The notes under the pieces are model-generated. The model saw only the letters and a program-made list of their open reading frames with translations, was not told where the DNA came from and did no database searches. The position numbers and the translations under genes were made by a program. A DNA stretch of 64,000 bases from CAZLQF01 sp964561545 (GTDB lineage: Bacteria > Bacteroidota > Bacteroidia > CAILMK01 > CAYYUA01): contig CAZLQF010000002.1 in assembly GCA_964561545.1 (NCBI GenBank), positions 1-64,000 on the forward strand. Reading direction: 5' to 3'. Below, in pieces: positions 33,969 to 42,814 of the stretch (its first letter is position 1; every line of letters starts with the position of its first letter).

Positions 33969-35244
33969 GTCGCTTCTGCATTTTATTTGGAAATACCGGT
34001 TGTTCAATCAACCTTATCTTTACACAACCGATCATCAAAAAGTAGAAATTGACCATCCAGGTTACCATAATTTTAATGCCGGCCCTGATTTTAAGAATGC
34101 CAGGATTAGGATCAATGATACCTTGTGGGCCGGAAATGTAGAAATTCATATTAAAACTTCCGATTGGAAACAGCATGGTCATGATCAGGATCCAGCCTAT
34201 AAAAATGTAGTCCTACATGTAACCTATCACGATGATTTTAAAAACCAAACAGATAACAAGGTACCCGATATACCCACTTTAGAGCTCCAACCCTTTCTTC
34301 CTCCAAAGCTTTTGGATCAATATGAAAAACTCATGGAAAATAAGCTTTGGATCCCTTGCGCAGATCAAATTCACAAGGTGGATGAATTTCATATCAACCA
34401 ATGGCTGAATAGAGTACTGGTGGAAAGGCTTGAGCAAAAATGCCATACAGTGGACCGATTACTTCAAGATAATCAAAACAATTGGCGTAGTACTTTATAC
34501 CAATTGTTAGCAAGAAACTTCGGTTTTAATGTTAATCAAGATGCTTTTGAAAAATTAGCAAGCATTACACCTCTTAAGGTGATTTTGAAACATAAAAACA
34601 ACCTTCAACAAATAGAAGCCTTGTTGTTAGGCCAAGCCGGTTTTCTTGAAACCATTTTTACCGATGCTTATCCCAATCAACTTCAGCAAGAATACGATTT
34701 TCTGGCAAAAAAATACGGATTGCAACCTATGGGAAAGCATGAGTGGAATTTTCTACGGTTAAGACCTAATAATTTTCCTCCCATCAGGATAGCTCAATTT
34801 GCCAAACTACTCCATGAATCTTCTCATCTCTTTTCTAAGGTTGTAGAAAATGAAGAAATCAAACCTTTGAAAGCACTTTTTAAAGTTAACGCTTCTGAGT
34901 ATTGGGATACCCACTACCAACTGGACAAAAGAAGCAGTAGCAAAAGTCGCAAAGCCATGGGGCAAAAAGGTATTGAGAACATTCTTATCAATTCAATTGT
35001 GCCGTTTCTCTTTCACTATGGCAACCTTAAAGGCAAACAAAACCTGAAAGACCGGGCTTTTTCTTTTTTGGAGCATATTAAGCCTGAAAAAAATCAGATC
35101 CTTAAAAAGTGGGAAAGCTTGGGTTTAAAAAATAACAGCGCGTATCACTCACAAGCGTTGATATACCTAAAAAAAGCCTATTGTAATAAACAAAAATGTC
35201 TCAATTGCGGGATAGGTACCAAGTTGTTAATAGATCAATTTTAG
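33961..35244 (+). CDS. DUF2851 family protein
   Basis: A 427-residue soluble protein typical of Bacteroidota. The N-terminal block FLHFIWKYRLFNQ-like start, then HPGYHNFNAGPDFKNARIR and WAGNVEIHIKTSDWKQHGH, is the family hallmark, with conserved Asp/Glu/His that resemble a nuclease-like site; this last is speculation. The C-terminus carries four Cys (CNKQKCLNCGIG), possibly a zinc site. The ATG at 33961 overlaps the stop of pyrF; an upstream in-frame start at 33928 lies inside pyrF and is not preferred. No function is established. Confidence 0.85.
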   Translation: MNESLLHFIWKYRLFNQPYLYTTDHQKVEIDHPGYHNFNAGPDFKNARIRINDTLWAGNVEIHIKTSDWKQHGHDQDPAYKNVVLHVTYHDDFKNQTDNKVPDIPTLELQPFLPPKLLDQYEKLMENKLWIPCADQIHKVDEFHINQWLNRVLVERLEQKCHTVDRLLQDNQNNWRSTLYQLLARNFGFNVNQDAFEKLASITPLKVILKHKNNLQQIEALLLGQAGFLETIFTDAYPNQLQQEYDFLAKKYGLQPMGKHEWNFLRLRPNNFPPIRIAQFAKLLHESSHLFSKVVENEEIKPLKALFKVNASEYWDTHYQLDKRSSSKSRKAMGQKGIENILINSIVPFLFHYGNLKGKQNLKDRAFSFLEHIKPEKNQILKKWESLGLKNNSAYHSQALIYLKKAYCNKQKCLNCGIGTKLLIDQF

Positions 35245-35311
35245 TAGACTAAGCATGACATCATTGGAAAAATTTCATGACGAATCCCATTAGTAAATCT
35301 GAGATTTTTAC

Positions 35312-35319
35312 TACATTTG
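35312..35319 (+). promoter_or_regulatory. -7 promoter box
   Basis: TACATTTG fits TAnnTTTG, 25 bases before the ATG of the PspC-like gene. No clear -33 element. Confidence 0.4.
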
Positions 35320-35344
35320 GTTGACATGAATAAAAAGTTCACCC

Positions 35345-35578
35345 ATGAAGTTCTTAGCTGAAAAAATGAAAGCATTTGTAGAGATCAAGGTTTTTGGGGT
35401 ATGTGCTTTTTTTGGCGAGATCCTTGGCATTGCAACTTCCCACATTCGTTTTTTCTTTATTTACCTCACTTTCTTAACCTTTGGTTCGCCAGTTTTCATT
35501 TACCTAAGCTTGGCTTTTCTTATCAATATTAGCCGCTACATCCGAAACCGGAAAAGAAACCCCGTTTGGGATTTTTAA
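35345..35578 (+). CDS. PspC-domain membrane protein
   Basis: A 77-residue inner-membrane protein. The PspC pattern is visible: VCAFFGEILGIATSHIRFFF followed by a second hydrophobic helix (VFIYLSLAFLINI) and a basic tail. PspC proteins take part in envelope-stress signalling in other bacteria; whether this isolated short form does so is unknown. It has its own -7 box and stands alone. Confidence 0.75.
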   Translation: MKFLAEKMKAFVEIKVFGVCAFFGEILGIATSHIRFFFIYLTFLTFGSPVFIYLSLAFLINISRYIRNRKRNPVWDF

Positions 35579-35684
35579 GTTCTTAGATGCCTTTTGCTGA
35601 CGCTATACTGTCAAAGCAGAAACAATTAGCTTAAAAGTTATTGTTGGTTGATACCTTCACACTACCTATTAGAGCCTAAAAAAG

Positions 35685-36173
35685 TTAAGGAGCGATCTCA
35701 TCTAATATTCCAAATTGCCTAAAATGGTGTTTCATGTGCTTGTTTTGGAAAATAAGCCAGCCTTCTTGGCCTAAAGGCCCAAATACCGGATGCACAGGTT
35801 GAATTCCCGGGTTGTTTTCATGATAAACAAAGAAATCCTCTATTTCCTGTTTTAATTGTGCTTTTGCACTTTCTAAATCAGGTTTTCTTAATGGAGGTGG
35901 CTCCTCTTTGGGCATAATAGGGTTCTTAACATTTGGCTCAAAAGGCTCCTCGCTGTATAAAAATTTAAGGTAGTCAGAAACCTGCTCATCTGAGGTAATT
36001 TGCTGGGCTTGCGATTTTCCATTGGATATACGCCAGGAGCCAACTAAATGCTCAACCATAGCCTGAGGATTCAGCAAACCCCAATTGGGTTGGGTATCCG
36101 TTTTTAATTTACCAAGCGCATTGGGAACAGTTTGTCTAAAGAAAACAAATTGGTTTGAATTAGAATGGACCAT
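35685..36173 (-). CDS. DinB-like (DUF1569-type) protein
   Basis: A 162-residue protein of the DinB/YfiT-like four-helix type. Conserved blocks are WGLLNPQAMVEHLVGSW, where a His could ligate metal, and near the end PVHPVFGPLGQEGWLIFQNKH followed by MKHHFRQFG. These carry the remaining His residues of a possible metal site. Members act as thiol-dependent transferases or are uncharacterised. It stands alone on the minus strand. Confidence 0.7.
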   Translation of the reverse strand: MVHSNSNQFVFFRQTVPNALGKLKTDTQPNWGLLNPQAMVEHLVGSWRISNGKSQAQQITSDEQVSDYLKFLYSEEPFEPNVKNPIMPKEEPPPLRKPDLESAKAQLKQEIEDFFVYHENNPGIQPVHPVFGPLGQEGWLIFQNKHMKHHFRQFGILDEIAP

Positions 36174-36234
36174 TTCTTTTTTAAAACTGAAAATTACAAA
36201 AAACCGTCATAATAAAACGTACTAACACCTATTG

Positions 36235-36265
36235 CTTGACATTGCCTGAATTAAAGCTATCTTTG
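36235..36265 (+). promoter_or_regulatory. Bacteroidota promoter upstream of sulfotransferase gene
   Basis: CTTG (36235-36238), a 19-base spacer and TATCTTTG (36258-36265) match the consensus with one difference in the -33 box. It would give a leader of roughly 95 bases before the ATG at 36370. Confidence 0.6.
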
Positions 36266-36369
36266 CACTTTGGATCAATCAAGATCACATCCCTAAGATT
36301 TAGCGTTTAATATTGAGCCCCAATGAAGTTGAGTTAAAAAGCATAAACCATTTTCTAATTTATTAACGC

Positions 36370-37014
36370 ATGATCCTTTCCCACAGTAAACGATTCATCT
36401 TTATCCACGGACCCAAGGTAGCCGGCAAAAGCATTAAAGCTGCCTTAGAGCCTTATAACAGCCGCCCTTATCGACTTGCTCCCTATTTGGCTTTACCTAA
36501 ATACTTGGGAAAAAAGCCCAAAATATTTTCCGGCTGTTTTCGCGGTCATTCAAGTGCGCTAAAACTTGCCCAACAATTGCCTGAAAGTATTTTTAATGAA
36601 TATTTCAAATTTGGCTTTGTGAGGAATCCATGGGATCGTGAAGTATCCAGGTATTTTTACATTTTGAAAACCACCGACCATCCGAAACACCAGAAAATTA
36701 AACAAATGGAAAGCTTTGAGGAATTCGCTGAATCCCTTCTAACTTTCCATAAGGAAATAAGACCATTGGTTAACCAAATAGAACGTTTATCCGACAAATC
36801 GGATAATGTGCTTGTCGATTTTATTGGCAAGTACGAGAACATTCACCAAGATTTCCAATATGCTTGCCATCAAATAGGTTTACCGGATTTAAAATTGCCG
36901 ACCGTGAACAAATCCGGTCATAAAAATTATCGGGCTTACTACTCAGAAAGGAGCAAAGCCATCATAGAACAGATCTACCAAAAGGATATTGAGTACTTTC
37001 AATACCAGTTTTAA
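36370..37014 (+). CDS. Sulfotransferase family protein
   Basis: A 214-residue PAPS-dependent sulfotransferase-like protein. The 5'-phosphosulfate loop is the variant FIHGPKVAGKSI near residue 15, followed by a His-containing FRGHSSALKLAQQL. The 3'-phosphate motif is FGFVRNPWDREVSRYFY near residue 80. The later KYENIHQDFQYAC is typical of the carbohydrate/chondroitin type (Sulfotransfer_2). The likely role is sulfation of a polysaccharide or glycan. It stands alone, with no PAPS synthesis genes nearby. Confidence 0.82.
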   Translation: MILSHSKRFIFIHGPKVAGKSIKAALEPYNSRPYRLAPYLALPKYLGKKPKIFSGCFRGHSSALKLAQQLPESIFNEYFKFGFVRNPWDREVSRYFYILKTTDHPKHQKIKQMESFEEFAESLLTFHKEIRPLVNQIERLSDKSDNVLVDFIGKYENIHQDFQYACHQIGLPDLKLPTVNKSGHKNYRAYYSERSKAIIEQIYQKDIEYFQYQF

Positions 37015-37071
37015 ATGGCTTTATTTGGAATGTAGTGATGTTGAATGAAATTAGTAAGACAACTGCTATGA

Positions 37072-37890
37072 TCAATAACTTTCATTTTGATTCGGGAAAT
37101 CCTGGTTTTTAATGTCTTCAATGTAATTTTGTACCGAACCGATGATATCATCGTAAAGGTTCATATATCGCCTTAAAAAACGTGGATTGAAATCCTTACT
37201 CAGCCCAAGCAAGTCGTGCAAGACCAATACCTGACCATCCACATCCGGTCCAGCTCCAATTCCAATGGTTGGTATATTGACCATCTCGCTTACCTGTTTG
37301 GCCAATTGAGCGGGTATTTTTTCAAGTACAATTCCAAAGCAACCTGCTTCCTCAAGAATCTTAGCATCCTTGATCAACTTATTCGCCTCCTCTTCTTCAG
37401 TTGCCCTTACCGAAAAGGTTCCGAACTTGTATATAGATTGGGGCGTAAGTCCTAAGTGCCCAAGCACAGGAATACCCGCTGAAATAATGCGCTCAACCGA
37501 CTCCTGAATTTCTTGTCCGCCTTCCAGTTTTACACCGTGGGCACCAGACTCTTTCATGATCCTTATGGATGATTCCAGCGCTACCCTCGTACTTCCTTGA
37601 TAGGAGCCGAATGGTAAATCAACCACGGCCAATGCTTTGTCATTACCCTTAACAACAGCCGAAGCATGATAGATCATTTGATCAAGCGTGATGGGTAAGG
37701 TAGTTTCATTACCGGCCATTACATTTGAAGCAGAATCACCCACCAGCAATACATCAATACCAGAAGCATCCAAAATCCTGGCAAAAGTGTAATCATAAGC
37801 CGTAAGCATGGAGATCTTTTCTCCACGGTTTTTCATATCTTGTAAGGCATGGGTTGTAATTTTCTTATAGCTTCTTTTAGGGCTACTCAT
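37072..37890 (-). CDS. panB: 3-methyl-2-oxobutanoate hydroxymethyltransferase
   Basis: A 272-residue TIM-barrel enzyme that makes ketopantoate from 2-oxoisovalerate and methylene-tetrahydrofolate in pantothenate/CoA synthesis. Metal and substrate motifs are present: MLTAYDYTFARILD, LLVGDSASNVMAG, DLPFGSYQGS, GAHGVKLEGGQE, GHLGLTPQSI, and IGIGAGPDVDGQVLVLHD. Length is normal. No panC or panD lies next to it. Confidence 0.96.
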   Translation of the reverse strand: MSSPKRSYKKITTHALQDMKNRGEKISMLTAYDYTFARILDASGIDVLLVGDSASNVMAGNETTLPITLDQMIYHASAVVKGNDKALAVVDLPFGSYQGSTRVALESSIRIMKESGAHGVKLEGGQEIQESVERIISAGIPVLGHLGLTPQSIYKFGTFSVRATEEEEANKLIKDAKILEEAGCFGIVLEKIPAQLAKQVSEMVNIPTIGIGAGPDVDGQVLVLHDLLGLSKDFNPRFLRRYMNLYDDIIGSVQNYIEDIKNQDFPNQNESY

Positions 37891-38072
37891 AGTTTCTAAT
37901 TTTCTGTTAAAGTTATGCTGAATCGAGTAATTAAATTTTCCGCATCCCTCAAATATATGATAATATGGTTTTAATTCCTCAACTCACTTGGTGGGTTGTA
38001 GTCAGAAAGACAAATTAACAAAAATTCAAGTCAACTAAAGAATACCATCACTTAAAAACAGGATAATTACTT

Positions 38073-38080
38073 TATATTTG
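38073..38080 (+). promoter_or_regulatory. -7 promoter box
   Basis: TATATTTG fits TAnnTTTG, 21 bases before the ATG of the DUF4249 gene. No clear -33 element. Confidence 0.45.
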
Positions 38081-38101
38081 TTGGTAGAGAATCTTTAGTA
38101 T

Positions 38102-39076
38102 ATGATTAAACAAGTACTTTCATATTTAGTTTGCTCAATGCTGCTCTTTAGCAGTTGTGAAACCGACCTTGATGTTAATGCGCCTTGGAAGCAAATTTCC
38201 ATTGCTTTTGGATTACTGGACCAAAATCAGGATCATCAATACATCAAAGTAAACAAAGCTTTTCTAAACAATGGAAAAAGTGCTCGAGAGGTAGCCAAAG
38301 ATCAAGATTCCCTCTATCACCAAGAAAACATTGAAGTACTGATCAATGAATATTCAGAAGCTAACAACCTCATCAATGAATGGATCTTGGAAAAAGACAC
38401 TTTAAAGAATAAGGAAAGTGGAACCTTCGCCAATCCTGAACAAATACTTTACAAAACACCTAATGGTTTCCAAGTAGATGCTAATAAAAGCTATCAGTTG
38501 GTAATTAAAAATGAAAATGAAGAGACCATCACCAAAGCTCGGACACCAATCGTTCGTTCTATTTCCAATTTAGATGCTTTTTTGGGCAGTGCAGAATTTA
38601 ATTTCATAGTACCACAACTCGCTGAAGATGCATTCTTTTACGACATGAAATTACAAATGCATTATTACAACGTTGATCGATCAAATAATGATAAAACTGA
38701 GAAAACATTAAATTGGAAGTTATTCAGTTTAAATCAAACTTTTGGGTCTGAGATTGAGAAAAAAGTAAAGACAAAGCAATTTTACAATGTAGTAGAATCC
38801 AACCTTAATAAAGATCCCGACATTATAAGACCTGTAGATTCTCTTAAAATAAATGCAATTATTACCGGAGGTACTGAAGAACTTTACAATTACCTCGAAG
38901 TTAATCAACCCGCGTCAGGTATTGTTCAAAAAAACCCTGATTACACGAACTTGAGCAATGGTAAAGGTATTTTTGCTTCGAGGTCAATTGATACCATTCC
39001 AATAATCTTTCCCAGTGCATTAAAAGATTCTTTGATTGCTTCAGAAACTACCAAAGGTTTGAACTTTACAAGGTAA
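38102..39076 (+). CDS. DUF4249-type lipoprotein
   Basis: A 324-residue lipoprotein with a signal ending LLFSSC (Cys19) and then ETDLDVNAP. The block HQYIKVNKAFLNNGKSA and the beta-rich repeats with NANKSYQLVIKN resemble the DUF4249 family of Bacteroidota, often found with TonB-dependent receptors. No receptor gene is adjacent here. The gene is convergent with the T9SS plug gene. Confidence 0.7.
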   Translation: MIKQVLSYLVCSMLLFSSCETDLDVNAPWKQISIAFGLLDQNQDHQYIKVNKAFLNNGKSAREVAKDQDSLYHQENIEVLINEYSEANNLINEWILEKDTLKNKESGTFANPEQILYKTPNGFQVDANKSYQLVIKNENEETITKARTPIVRSISNLDAFLGSAEFNFIVPQLAEDAFFYDMKLQMHYYNVDRSNNDKTEKTLNWKLFSLNQTFGSEIEKKVKTKQFYNVVESNLNKDPDIIRPVDSLKINAIITGGTEELYNYLEVNQPASGIVQKNPDYTNLSNGKGIFASRSIDTIPIIFPSALKDSLIASETTKGLNFTR

Positions 39077-39095
39077 TTATCACCCTTTTATGCTA

Positions 39096-39140
39096 CAATA
39101 GGGGTTGTTTGATTAGATTCACTTTTAACCAACCCTATTG
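39096..39140. terminator. Possible bidirectional terminator between convergent genes
   Basis: CAATAGGG (39096-39103) pairs with CCCTATTG (39133-39140) with a long, partly paired loop. It lies between two convergent genes, but the T-tract after it is short. Confidence 0.35.
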
Positions 39141-39187
39141 AGTTTAATTTAAGGGTAATTCAACTCCTATCATCTAAAAATTACTTT

Positions 39188-40486
39188 TCAGTTTTCATCC
39201 ACTTTTGAATTCATGGATTTAACACCCACCAATTTATAAGATTCCAGGTACTGGGAATAGTAATAAACAAGAATCAGGTAATCGTTTTCTGTTTCTTGAT
39301 GGTTGCCTTCAAGGAGGGTCGCATTTATTGTTCCATTCCGATCCTCCACCACGTACATGTAATTGTAATAGCCTTGCTTAAGCTTTACTTTGGCTTCATA
39401 TTGGCGACTTCCGGCATAATATTCCATTTTAAAACGTTCCTTGGTTTGCCAATCTGACAATTCACCAAAGATATAGATATCCTCTCCTTTTTTTGGGGTA
39501 TAGTTACTGTTAAGCCTAAAATACGTATTCATGTAATCAGCATGATTGTCGGGGTTTTGCCCACCCTCATAAGCTATTATTCGGTTACCATTGATGTCTT
39601 TTGAAGAGAGAAAGCTTTTGTAAGAACGATCTTCATCAGTTCTTAAAACTGCCTGATAGAGCGAATCCAAGTATATTTTTGCCACCCCCCTCCTGGTGTA
39701 CTTGGTAGCCCTCGTATCAAAAATTCTGAATTCATTTAAGCCGTTGAACAAATTCTCCTCTTCATAATTGAAATTCAATTCTTTGTTTCGGATTTGGTTG
39801 GGTTGAAGGCCAATAATTGCGTTATCCCATCTACCATTTTGCCGTACCACCACTTTAATCTCCCTAAATGGGTCTGCCACGCTAATATTACTATGGTCCA
39901 CATAAAAATCAATTTCCTGTTTAGTTTCCCGGAACCTTGCGAACGTTGGTTCTTTAATATTGCCCTCTATTTGAACCTTCTGGCCTACTACCATAAACCT
40001 CCTGGTTAAAATAACACTGTCTTCATAGCCCGATTCTGAGACTTTTAAAATGTAATTGCCCGAAATTGCAGGCTTCATTTCATTATTAGGAAATTTGAGG
40101 GTGTAGTTAATATACTTTTGATAAGTATTGAAAGATCGCTTATACTGATCTATGTAACCTAATTGAGAGCCCTCAATGTAATCGCTGGCTAAAAGATTAC
40201 TGGATTTCCATTGGTAATCACAATGTTCAATGGTGTATTGGTAATCTTTCATTTCATGACTAAAAACATCAAAAGAAAGTGTAAGCTGCTCTCCTTTTCC
40301 GAGTTTTATAAATGGATAGGAATTGGGCACATTACTTTTATGAAAAGTAACGCTCTTAATGCCCTTTTTGTACACAGCATTTTTAATAACAGCCTCATCC
40401 GCTTCCAAATAGTCCTTCAAGTCTTGTTGAGCTATTGAAATATCAACCTGTAAGAGTGCCAATAATAAAAACCAAAACCTACTCAT
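39188..40486 (-). CDS. DUF5103 / T9SS plug-domain protein
   Basis: A 432-residue exported protein with a signal peptide (LLLALLQVDISIAQQ). Conserved family blocks are VTFHKSNVPNSYPFIKLGKGEQLTLSF-type start, EHCDYQWKSSNLLASDYIEG, and a C-terminal carbohydrate-binding-like domain (FGELSDWQTKERFKMEY, KLKQGYYNYMYV). DUF5103 proteins include the Plug that closes the T9SS SprA translocon from the periplasmic side. The ATG at 40486 is chosen over a TTG at 40501. It fits with the T9SS cargo encoded in this window, although no other T9SS machinery genes are present. Confidence 0.82.
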   Translation of the reverse strand: MSRFWFLLLALLQVDISIAQQDLKDYLEADEAVIKNAVYKKGIKSVTFHKSNVPNSYPFIKLGKGEQLTLSFDVFSHEMKDYQYTIEHCDYQWKSSNLLASDYIEGSQLGYIDQYKRSFNTYQKYINYTLKFPNNEMKPAISGNYILKVSESGYEDSVILTRRFMVVGQKVQIEGNIKEPTFARFRETKQEIDFYVDHSNISVADPFREIKVVVRQNGRWDNAIIGLQPNQIRNKELNFNYEEENLFNGLNEFRIFDTRATKYTRRGVAKIYLDSLYQAVLRTDEDRSYKSFLSSKDINGNRIIAYEGGQNPDNHADYMNTYFRLNSNYTPKKGEDIYIFGELSDWQTKERFKMEYYAGSRQYEAKVKLKQGYYNYMYVVEDRNGTINATLLEGNHQETENDYLILVYYYSQYLESYKLVGVKSMNSKVDEN

Positions 40487-40904
40487 GTACCATTTAATCA
40501 ATTAATTATCAAAATTGGCATTTAGCTCGCAATAAAACAAATTTCATTCCCATCCTTGCATAGGATTGCCATTAAGGATATTGCATGCTTTAAAACAGTG
40601 TTTTAGAATTTTAACACCGGGTTGTTTGAGTAATTTGGTATAATTTTAAAATGGTCCAGCCATAGTTCTATACCGTGTACATAGCTCGATCTTTTTTAAT
40701 TAAAATAAAGCGAGAAGACCTTTTGAATGGTTCTTTGTTTAGCTCACTTACCCCCTTTTATCACAGATTACCCAGTTTACAGGAATTGCTTCAATAAATG
40801 CAGAATGTTAAAACCACTTGCTAATTATTTTTGGTGGATTACTGGGATTTGGCTATGCCTTTGGAGGTTACTGATCCAATGGCCTTGATCTTCCATCAAC
40901 ATTC

Positions 40905-40935
40905 AAAAAAACCCCTTTCATTAAGAAAAGGGGTT
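40905..40935 (-). terminator. Terminator of the tRNA-Cys transcript
   Basis: AACCCCTTT (40910-40918) pairs with AAAGGGGTT (40927-40935). On the minus strand the hairpin is followed by a run of Ts, 12 bases downstream of the tRNA 3' end. Confidence 0.85.
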
Positions 40936-40947
40936 GGATATTTTCAG

Positions 40948-41018
40948 AGGTCCCGAGCGGATTCGAACCGCTGTACAAGGATTTGCAGTCCTCTGCCTAG
41001 CCGCTCGGCCACGGGACC
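40948..41018 (-). tRNA. tRNA-Cys (anticodon GCA)
   Basis: The minus strand folds as a full 71-base cloverleaf. The acceptor stem GGTCCCG/CGGGACC has discriminator U, the anticodon stem GAGGA/TCCTT encloses the loop CTGCAAA, and the T-arm AGCGG/CCGCT encloses TTCGAAT. The anticodon GCA (complement of 40984-40986) reads Cys codons. CCA is not encoded. Confidence 0.97.
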
Positions 41019-41035
41019 TATTTAACGAAGAAGTG

Positions 41036-41066
41036 CAAAAATATAAAAGAAAAGTCAATTAAGAAA
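41036..41066 (-). promoter_or_regulatory. Promoter of tRNA-Cys
   Basis: On the minus strand TTTC (complement of 41063-41066), a 19-base spacer and TATTTTTG (complement of 41036-41043) fit the consensus with one difference. The tRNA starts 18 bases after the -7 box. Confidence 0.6.
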
Positions 41067-41274
41067 AATTTACTCCTGGGATTCGTCTGATATCATCCAT
41101 TTTAAACATCTGATTTACGTTCATCCTGCCATTAGCAATTCAGCTTTTAAAATTAAGATTCACTAAGTTTCACAAAAACCACAAAGCCAATTTCAGCCCA
41201 AACCCTGATATTAGTGACACCGTTTTCTTTTTTATTGTTTGAATGATACCTTTAGGATTTAAATTCATTTGATA

Positions 41275-42672
41275 ATGACTCAGAACACCGCTCAATTGGA
41301 CTTCAACAACCTTGAGTTCAAATATGCCTATGACCTGATCATGAACACCCGCGAATCGCTATTTTTAACCGGTAAAGCTGGTACCGGCAAAAGTACTTTT
41401 CTGCGGGTTATCAGCCAAGAATTGGAAAAACCCCATGTTGTATTAGCACCCACTGGCATTGCTGCCATCAACATAAAAGGTGAGACCATACATTCGTTTT
41501 TTCAATTGCCCATTGGCCCAATGCTTCCGGGCGATAAGCGCCTTCGGGACTTAAAAATGCGTAAAAACAAAATTAACCTTATCAAAAAGCTCAAGCTCAT
41601 CATTATTGATGAAGCTTCCATGCTAAGATCCGACATTATGGATGCTATCGACCGGATCTTAAGGCAGGTTACCGGTTATAACAACGCCCCTTTTGGCGGA
41701 AAGCAGTTGTTGTTGGTAGGTGATCTATTTCAACTTGAACCGGTGGTTAGAGGAGAAGAGAAGGAGATATTGAGTCAATTTTACAATACTTCTTATTTCT
41801 TTGGAGCTCAGGTATTTAAAGAACTCAACCTGGTTAACATTGAACTTCAGAAAGTTTATAGACAAGCTGACCAGCAGTTCATTGACTTGCTCAACAACAT
41901 CAGGAATGGCAAACCTTCCAGAGAAGACCACCTGGCATTAAATGAGCAAGTAAATCCTTATTTCAACCCCCCTGAAGATGATCTTTTCATCACCCTAACA
42001 ACCACTCGAAAGATTGCCGACAGCACCAATCGCCATCGATTGGAGTCTTTGGCCGGTGAGGAGCAAACATTTGAAGGAACGATTGAAGGTGATTTTCCCT
42101 TAAAAACTTTGCCTACCGATCAAAATCTCCGTTTAAAAGAAGGTGCTCAGGTGATGTTCATTAAAAATGATAGTGGTGGCAATGAAGACCAAGCAGATGA
42201 GGAAACAACAGGCAGAAGATGGGTGAATGGCACCCTGGCTACCGTTAAGGAAATGGATGACAACATGATCAAGGTTGAACTCAGAGACGGCCAGGAACAT
42301 ACAATAGAGCGGGCCATATGGGAAAACATTAAATATGAATACGATCCTGAAGAAAACAGGATCCAGGAAAATGTACTTGGTTCTTTTACACAATATCCTT
42401 TAAAATTGGCCTGGGCTGTAACAATCCACAAAAGCCAAGGCCTTACATTTGACAAAGTTTTCATAGATCTAGGCCATGGTGCATTCGCTGCCGGCCAATT
42501 GTACGTAGCTTTAAGTCGTTGTACCTCTCTGGAAGGCATCATTCTACGGTATTCCATTAAGAATAGGGACCTCATCTTACGACCCGAGGTTTTACGGTTT
42601 TATGAAACCATGAATGACCGGCAATGGATTGAGCGATTGCTTAAAGATGCAGGGATGGAGGGTGAAGGCTGA
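41275..42672 (+). CDS. Pif1/RecD-like superfamily 1 helicase
   Basis: A 465-residue cytoplasmic ATP-dependent DNA helicase. Motif I is LFLTGKAGTGKSTFLR near residue 35, motif Ia is VLAPTGIAAINIKGETIHSFF, motif II is LIIIDEASMLRSD, motif III is QLLLVGDLFQLEPV, and motifs V/VI are LKLAWAVTIHKSQGLTF and LYVALSRCTSLEG. It consists of the helicase core only, without the extra nuclease or C-terminal domains of longer relatives. The ATG at 41275 is preferred to a TTG six bases upstream. It stands alone. Confidence 0.9.
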   Translation: MTQNTAQLDFNNLEFKYAYDLIMNTRESLFLTGKAGTGKSTFLRVISQELEKPHVVLAPTGIAAINIKGETIHSFFQLPIGPMLPGDKRLRDLKMRKNKINLIKKLKLIIIDEASMLRSDIMDAIDRILRQVTGYNNAPFGGKQLLLVGDLFQLEPVVRGEEKEILSQFYNTSYFFGAQVFKELNLVNIELQKVYRQADQQFIDLLNNIRNGKPSREDHLALNEQVNPYFNPPEDDLFITLTTTRKIADSTNRHRLESLAGEEQTFEGTIEGDFPLKTLPTDQNLRLKEGAQVMFIKNDSGGNEDQADEETTGRRWVNGTLATVKEMDDNMIKVELRDGQEHTIERAIWENIKYEYDPEENRIQENVLGSFTQYPLKLAWAVTIHKSQGLTFDKVFIDLGHGAFAAGQLYVALSRCTSLEGIILRYSIKNRDLILRPEVLRFYETMNDRQWIERLLKDAGMEGEG

Positions 42673-42814
42673 ATTAGTTCATTATTAGATAAGCAGCCTA
42701 AAAAGCCGCGACAATCCAATTATATTTTGAAAGTTACTTGCATTATATCATGGGAATTTTGTTTTATTTGCCATTTTTGATCCCAATTTAAAGTTTCAAC
42801 AAACCTTATAACGG

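Noticed and set aside
40823..40873. Short glycine-rich frame ending before the tRNA terminator
   Set aside because: It has no start codon in frame and is under 20 codons; it could be a remnant but cannot be supported.
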